Source: Eucalyptus grandis
Lineage: Eukaryota > Streptophyta > Magnoliopsida > Myrtales > Myrtaceae
Direction of reading: 5' to 3'
Length of the DNA: 64,000 nucleotides
NCBI RefSeq assembly: GCF_016545825.1
Contig: NC_052619.1
Coordinates: forward strand, 66,846,115 to 66,910,114
Shown: positions 57,171 to 64,000 of the stretch, piece by piece
Layout of the letters: every line of letters starts with the position of its first letter
Numbering within the stretch: the first letter of the stretch is position 1
Position numbers and translations under genes: made by a program
Notes under the pieces: generated by a model
The model's input: the letters and a program-made list of their open reading frames with translations, nothing else
Told to the model about the DNA's origin: nothing
The model's database searches: none

Positions 57171-59257
57171 TACTAGGGTGCATTTATTTGAGTAAAAGTG
57201 TTTTCCATAAATTAATTTTCTGCACTTTCACCCATTTAGTTCACTAAAAATAATTAATCAACTGAAAACACTTTATGGTCAATGAAATATTTATGTTTAA
57301 AATTAAGAAAAATGAATTCCCAAATCTAAGAAAAAGGAGGTGAGGGAGAAATCTAGCTCAAACCCTCCCTTCCATGGAGGTTGAAGAAGAATGTTGTGTG
57401 GAAATAAGAGGGAGAGGAGAAGAGGGAGCTTGCGGATGGGTTTCCTTGCTTCCTGCTATTTGGGAAGCTTTTTCTTGTGATCTAATTTAGATTTAGAATT
57501 TTTTCTTTCCCATTTTGAGAAGGTTTTTATCCCGATCTAGTCTAAATTTGAGAATTTTTGTGTGTATATATTTAGGGTTTTGCATCCCTTGGGTTTTGTT
57601 GGTACATAGGATCCATTTGGTTCGGTTTTGGGGAAATGTCATTGAGAGAATACAAATACCTTTGAGATAAATGAGTTTTTCGAAATGTTAGACTATTTGG
57701 TAAACTATAACTGAAAAGTGTTTTAGGGAAATGCAAGACTATTTGGTAAACATATATTTGAAAAGCCCTTTAGTGTGACCAAATTAAGTTTTTTAGTTTT
57801 AGTATTTTTAAAATTGTAAAAAAGAAACAATGACTATATAACATTTTACATTTTCATGTTGAGAGTAATGTAAAAATATATATTAGTAAATCTATTTAAA
57901 AATTATATTAAAAGAATTTGATTATAGATTAAATGCAAAACTCAACTTTTGGCTTAAGGTTCTTTTATGTTTGTTTTCAACTTTGAATAATTTTTTTAAT
58001 TATTGTAGTATTAATCATCTTCATTAAGTAATTATCATTCTATTGTATTGATAAAAATTTTGGACTATTGATTGTCAAAAGATAAAAATGACAAAAAAAA
58101 AAAAGGTGAACCAACATTTGCAAATGATTTTTATTATTTAAAAAAAAATAAAAATAAAATCCGATGAAACTCTGTCACCGATTAACAACGGTTGGGGTGT
58201 GGGGAAGATGATCGGTTTAAAAAAAAAAAGAATAAGTCAACGGATGAATAATAGATGTGGACTTGCATTTCAAAGGCCCATTTCTTTGGGTTTTTAGCAT
58301 TTTAAAAGCGTTTAAAGATTCCAAATGCTAAACCAAACATCTAATTTTTTCCCAATGAGCTTTCAACCAAAGCCATTGGAAATGTTGAACCAAACAGGGC
58401 CATAGTCTAGTTTGGCAAGAGACAAAGGAGCTTCATGAAGGTTTTGCTTTCACAATCAAATCCGTGCTCAATTAACCTTTTTACTCTAAGTGATGATTGT
58501 CTTGGGGACCGAAAGGTAAAATCATAGCAAAAGATGGAGTTCTCAACGTGTGCATAATTATTACTGAAGATAGATTTAGTGATCAGTTATTTTAGTTTGA
58601 AAAAATCATAGATTCGCAATTTGAGCGTATGACCCATAACTTTGCTATTATGATTCATCTTATTATCTTAAGTTTATTTTGCTTTGAAAGCGTCTCGGAA
58701 TTTGTTTTGATTTTCAATTGGCTTGTGTTATTTCTCTCTTGTTTTTATTTTTATGTTTTTTTATTTTATGAAAATGAATGGAATGTTACTTTGACCAAAA
58801 AAACCTTATAAATCTAAAAATGTGAACATACTTTTGGAATTACCTATCTTGAATTTTTTAATATTTAATTTTACTTTTTTTTTTTATCCCTTTTCCTTTG
58901 CTAGTTGCCAAGCTTTGGCAATGGCTGGCAACTTGCCATAGGTGCGACCCAGCCTCCTCCTCCTTGTGGCAAAGCATAAGCCCTATCCACATCACAATGT
59001 GGCACCATGCGGAGGAAGAAGGAAAAGGAAAAATAATAAAAAAGAAAAAAAAAAGAAAAATATTTAAAAATTTCATTTTGTTTTTTACTAGAGATAAAGT
59101 TATGAAATTGAAATCATTTTTCAAATGAGATAAAAAAATTAGAAAACGTTTTTGATTACATATCACCAAATAAACAAGAATTAACCATTTTCAAGGAAAT
59201 TGATTTCCTGAAAAGCATTTTCGTCTATCATAACCAAATAAATGCATCCTTAGATAA
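57169..59257. mobile_element. possible 2.1-kb element with short terminal inverted repeats
   Basis: The left end reads CTAGGGTGCATTTATTTG and the right end, in reverse complement, CTAAGGATGCATTTATTTGG: almost the same apart from a one-base shift. The next 40 bp also share AAA(G/T)(T/G)C TTTTCC-like words. No transposase frame is visible. A second, inner pair of ends suggests a nested insertion at 57,608-58,402. Confidence 0.4.
57608..58402. mobile_element. possible nested hAT-like MITE
   Basis: ATCCATTTGGTTCGGTTTTG on the left pairs with the right end in reverse complement (GCCCTGTTTGGTTCAACATT). Ends of this kind are common in hAT-type MITEs. CATAG occurs on both sides but is too short to be decisive. 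Confidence 0.35.
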
Positions 59258-59556
59258 ACGGCTTTTATGTGATACACCGACAACAGTAACTATTCTTTAC
59301 ACGAGCAATCTTTAGAACATGATTTGCTTATACACCGGAGTGATGAACATGCACCCCAATTAAATGGGGTATTTGATGATCATAAGCTTTTTTACACTTG
59401 GATCCTTCAACAGGGAACAAAGCAGGATCGGGCCAAGCGCGGTCGATGCATATTGGTTTATACAATGGGCCCGTGAATGAATCAATCTCACTGTCAGATC
59501 CACAACTTAGTCTCGTGGGCCTAACCTAGCATCAAAAGACTTTGCATGCATATATC

Positions 59557-59600
<44 letters not shown>

Positions 59601-61190
59601 TATATCCTAACCCGTGACCTAATTTGATATTTCTTTGCTAAGTACTTTTTATTTTTAATTTTTGTAAAATATCTTAGTTCAGTTCATATGGGATCATGAT
59701 TGCGAACTTTTTTTTTCTAACGTGCATAGCAAGTTCTAACAAAACTTGTCGCATCAAATATCAATGGAGAAATAGATTTGAAAGCGATTCATGGCGCATC
59801 AATCGAAAGAAAACAAGATTTCACATTACTACAAATCAAGCTCAAAGATTTGTTTGTAAGATGCATCGAAACAAGTGATTAGGTGTTTTTACAAAAAAAA
59901 AAAAAACAAGTGATTAGGCGGGTAACGAGGACCACAAATTGAGGGGAAAAGCCTTGCAAACACACACATAGTAAAAGGCAGCTAGATATGGGATCGAACG
60001 AGGTACAATTTGTAGCCCTTGCAGTCCAATTCCAACGTACAGCCCCCATGTCCATTCAGCTTCTTATTGTAATCACCATTTTCCAGGTGGCCCAGTCGCG
60101 GACAAACAACACCACATCAGTCGGGCACTCAACTTTTGGAAGATGCCTCCAGCTGGTTCGTCGCTTTATAAAATAAGGCCAAAATCATTGCTAACAAGTA
60201 CAATTTTTTTTTTAATGGAGCATTAAGCTTGTTAATTGGATTATATTATTGCTAATTAAAGGTTAAAGGGCTTCGCCTTTTACGCTGCCTATGGGAAGAG
60301 AGAGGGGAGGGTGGGCAAAAGAACAAGAAAAAAAACATGGTGGATTTGGACCTTCAAAAGCCAAAACTTTAGGCGGCATGTATATCCGCAATTCACCACC
60401 TTTCAATTCACCATCATCAAGCACGAGCTCTTTCTTTAATGCCCTTTACTATATCATGCAACATGGTTTTAACGAGGTAGCCAATGATTCGTCCCAGAAG
60501 CATATTCTTGTCGCGTTCATATGATGAAGCCCCCCTACGTGCTATATATATATGAACGTGAAATCACACTACGTGCTATACAACCATTAATGTCACTAGG
60601 GAGCATATGAATCTTAATTGAGAAGTAAAGGATAAAGGAATCATTTTGAAGGATATTGGATAAATCCTAGAATAGTAGAAGTTTTTTCTTTTTATGGGAC
60701 GACTTTTCTCGATCTATGTGTTATCAATACATTTGAAATCGATGTCCCATATTAGGTCTTCTCGACCGAGTGGCTCGAGGCCTTGGGGACTTGTTTACTT
60801 GACCGTGTGTTGTCCTTCGATGTTTTATCACTGTTCTTTGAAGTAATAAGAGTTAATTTAAGTCTTTAGCTTGACAAGATTCCAATCCCTCGTCGGTGGA
60901 CTGTATGATGCATAAGTCTCATGCGATCCATCTTTGACATCATAGGAAGTCTAGCTTGAGCGTTTATAAACTAATTCCATTTGGGTAGTTGGAAATGTGG
61001 GTTGGAAACTTAGTTTGATATGCATCCATGCAATGTGACTGGATGATCCTGATTACCAAACTATAATATATTATCAACTTAACAAGTTAATTTACAATTT
61101 GCTTAAAAGGATTACCACAAAAGTACATCTCAGTACTAATTTTCACATCTTAGTATATTATGCTCACTATTGAGATATCTCTCATATATT
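59258..61190. other. gene-less stretch downstream of the CYP78A gene
   Basis: Contains a (GA)n tract at 59,560-59,594. A 77-codon frame at 60291-60524 has no recognisable motif. The 3' UTR of the P450 gene is expected just left of 61,213. Confidence 0.4.
59560..59594. repeat. (GA)n microsatellite
   Basis: Seventeen GA units. Confidence 0.9.
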
Positions 61191-61212
61191 TAGGACCACA
61201 TTGAAAGATACT

Positions 61213-64000
61213 TCATGAGGTGACTGATCCGAGACGAGGGATGGCACGGCAAACCAATGGGGTCTTCATCTCCAAGGAAAGCCTCAAGCATTCTGAAAGA
61301 TCCAAGGGCTTTGTCGGAACCCACTTGAACTGATGAAGAAGCCGTGCGAGCCACAGTTGCACCACAGCCAAACCCATAACCCTGCCGGGGCACACCCTCC
61401 TACCCGCGCCGAACGGGGCGAGCCTCATGTCCGAGCCCATGACCGACACATCCTCCTCGATGAACCGGTCAGGCCTAAAGGTGCACGGGTCCTTCCATAT
61501 GATCGGGTCGTGGGTTATTGCCCACATGTTGACCATCGCCGTTGTGCCGGCCGGGACAAAGGTCTTGCCTATGTGGACATCATGGACTGCCAGGCGGGCC
61601 CACGAGAGAAGTGGACCCGGAGGGTGCATCCGAAGGGCTTCCTTCACTATGGCTTGGAGGTAAGGCAGGTTCGGGATGTCTGAATCTTGAACATGCCGAT
61701 CTTGATCAACATGCGCGTCGAGCTCCTGTTGGACTTTAGCTTGGATCTCTGGGTGCAGAACCATTCTCGCCATGATCCACTCAAGAAGAATAGCCACCGT
61801 ATCCGTTCCACGAAATATCATCTCCTATGATGAATTGCAAACTATGAATCCTTGATTATTAACACTATTTTCATTTGACATGACATGCTAAACTTCAACA
61901 TTCCTGTCTAATTGGACATAAATATCAACATTCTTTCTCATCTATTATTATTGGGAGGCGGTAGAAATATCTTTGCTGGACCCTAGCTCTCAAAAGCGTA
62001 CTACTTTTTCGTTCATTGTATGATTTAAATAATGACCTACCTAGAGAGAGAGGGGGGTGGGGGCAAAGTATGCCTATTAATTTTCCCCGAAATCTTTCTC
62101 GGGAGAAAATAGGGAAAGTTCACAGCTAGAATTATGAACTTGAATTTGCAAACCTCTTGTTTAAGTGGGTTGATCTATAAGACCAAGTTAAAAATATATA
62201 ATTCAAATTCAATTATGGTTTTTCTAAAATATCAAGATTCCGCTCGTTGTTACACCATGTCAAACCTAGACTGAGGCTATTTTTTCACAGGAATTAAAAC
62301 GGTAAGACAAATGTGTTAATAACTTCTGGAAAGGACATTAGGATAACTTCTGGAAATAACTATCGAGTGCCTCTAAACAACCTACGTACGAGAGGACAGA
62401 CATTCACGGTGAGTGGTGTCTTATCGAAACGATTCTGTCTCGACCCTATTATGGCATCTCCCCTAAAAGAAGGGCCTACAAAAGCTTTTCACTTGCCTTT
62501 AGAACGGATTTTGAATTGACTTCATGATTAAAGATTATATACACGTACAATTCCATGCTTGTAAACAAGAAAACCAGAGCTTATAAAGCGGAAAGTCTCA
62601 AGAACCAACGAAGAACAATGGACGCTAGACACGAGGAGTCTTTTCATTCTAAAGAAAGAAAGCTAAAGGGAGCATGTAACGTCAATCATTGGTCAACCAA
62701 TCGAATGATGCCTCAAAGCAATTGATTTTGCGAGTTATTCTTTTGAAAAGTTATACAGATACATAATTACTATAGAAGATTGATTTCCAGAATTATATGA
62801 TGATTTGTCGTGCGCTTATTGCACGCTCGAATATGCAACTCTATTACCTATTATATTTTTCCACATCATTTTATGGACTCATTTTACCTAAAAATCTCAA
62901 CATCTTTGGCATCACTCAAATTTTCTTTTTGGAAAAAAAGGAGATTCCGTGAGTTGTAAAGGTCCTTTTCTTTTCCCTTTTTATTTATTGGCGATTTTCT
63001 TTAGAGCCTAAATGCGTTTTTCGAGTGTTCAATTAATTATAAACGATAAATATATGAATACAGTGATTTACTTGTGAAATTGGGTAAACATAGGAAGTTC
63101 AAAACCAGTTTATCGAGAGATTATGGCCCGGTTGAAGTCACTCAACTTCTACTTTTATTTAAAAAAATTATAAATGAAAAATATCATTCTAAGTTTAAAT
63201 TTCAAAGACATAAAAAAGTCACATGCAAATGTAGAGGATAACATCCATAAATTTCATTTAAGCTAACTAAAAGTTTCGGCACAAAACAAGCTAACTAAAG
63301 GTCAAAGTATATGAGTGACAATATTTACATAAAGCAAAAACTACTTTAAAAGGTCACATCAATTAGTTTACCGTGCTCAATGCATATTGACTGATTTTTA
63401 CTATAGCTTCTCTTAAAGTATGTAAACTTTTGAGTCTAAATGGACAAAATGATTAAAACTTCTAGTGGAATGTAATAGTTACACACATATGCCATGTACT
63501 ATTTATACCTTTATGATTTTTTGGCGGAGCCTTTTTTTGCACGATTCTTCATTTTTCTTGTCATCTACTTAAGTGCAAGAAAGGAGTAATTATTTGCCTT
63601 TGCTTGCACATGCACTAAAAACAACAATATTATATCGAGTCTATTGCGAGTGTCGCGTGAATTTCATTATATCTAAACATGGCCCATCAAATTCAGTTAA
63701 CTCAGAGCTTATGCATCAGATCGTACGATGAGTTTTCTTGTGCAATGAACCTGGAAGCAAGAGCAGTCGAAAATATGTAACAATCGAGGAATTGAACTCA
63801 TCCTTACCCACAGAACAGCAACCATGTCAGAATCACTCAGCCGGTCCTCTTGAGGTAAAGATAGCAAGGCACTGAGAAAATCATTGCCGCCATGAAAATC
63901 CCCACCTCTTCGCCTTTCTTCAACGATCTGACCCACCACGCTCTTGACCTTAGTGGCAAGTTCACGGCACCTTCTCTTCACGCCGTGAAAGTCCAAGAAC
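61213..64000 (-). CDS. cytochrome P450, CYP78A subfamily (3' part; 5' end outside window)
   Basis: Two exon pieces are seen: 64000-63808 (end of the first exon, open at the window edge) and 61824-61213 with the stop. The 1,983-bp intron is GT-AG and phase 0, between AVLW and EMIFRGTDT, the place I recall for CYP78A genes. About 268 of some 520-540 residues are in view. Visible P450 marks are the I-helix [13 protein letters not shown], the K-helix ExxR ([11 protein letters not shown]), the PERF-type FRPDRF and the haem loop [10 protein letters not shown] with its Cys ligand. CYP78A enzymes (KLUH and relatives) sit in the ER membrane and control organ and seed size through an unidentified mobile signal. 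The visible part is intact. Exact member not assignable from the C-terminal half. Confidence 0.93.

Noticed and set aside
1..64000. CRISPR arrays, bacterial operons and phage genes
   Set aside because: Introns, a plant tRNA and plant retroelements show a nuclear plant genome; no spaced direct repeats of CRISPR type were seen.

Overview
This is a nuclear window from a eudicot plant. The reasons are spliced genes with GT-AG introns, a cytosolic tRNA-Leu, a Ty1/copia retrotransposon, many fold-back DNA transposons, and proteins whose closest known relatives are plant families. The abundant GA/CT microsatellites and the AT-rich repeats built on an AATTTAGTCCTAAA-like unit recall Myrtaceae such as Eucalyptus, but that placement is an impression from memory.

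Layout. 1-25 kb is gene-poor. It holds one tRNA-Leu(AAG) on the minus strand (897-976), several diverged tandem duplications, microsatellites and fold-back elements. 25.1-27.6 kb is a GC-rich island with an intact three-exon F-box/MYND-finger gene (+). 31.6-32.4 kb holds the remains or a disrupted copy of a small gene (+) that resembles the plant complex I subunit P1; its promoter has three site II elements. A full-length but decayed copia element (32,524-39,994; 393-bp LTRs, GTATG target duplication) sits immediately downstream, possibly inside one of its introns. 40.8-42.3 kb is an intact two-exon REF/SRPP (lipid-droplet-associated) gene (-). 44.2-47.4 kb looks like plant mitochondrial DNA in the nucleus, broken by a 688-bp fold-back Mutator-like element with a perfect 9-bp target duplication. 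48.0-53.4 kb is a six-exon SSP4-type CTD phosphatase gene (-) with a GC-rich leader and promoter up to about 55 kb. 55-61 kb is AT-rich and full of degenerate transposon remains. 61.2 kb to the right edge is the 3' part of a CYP78A cytochrome P450 gene (-), whose first exon runs off the window.

The genes do not form a pathway. F-box/MYND, P1-like and REF/SRPP lie in the same order as what I recall for Arabidopsis At1g67340, At1g67350 and At1g67360, which suggests conserved microsynteny stretched by transposon insertion.

No wholly new biological system stands out. The most rewarding places are the disrupted P1-like gene with its copia insertion, the MULE nested in organellar DNA, and the shared ~30-bp sub-repeat architecture of the fold-back elements.
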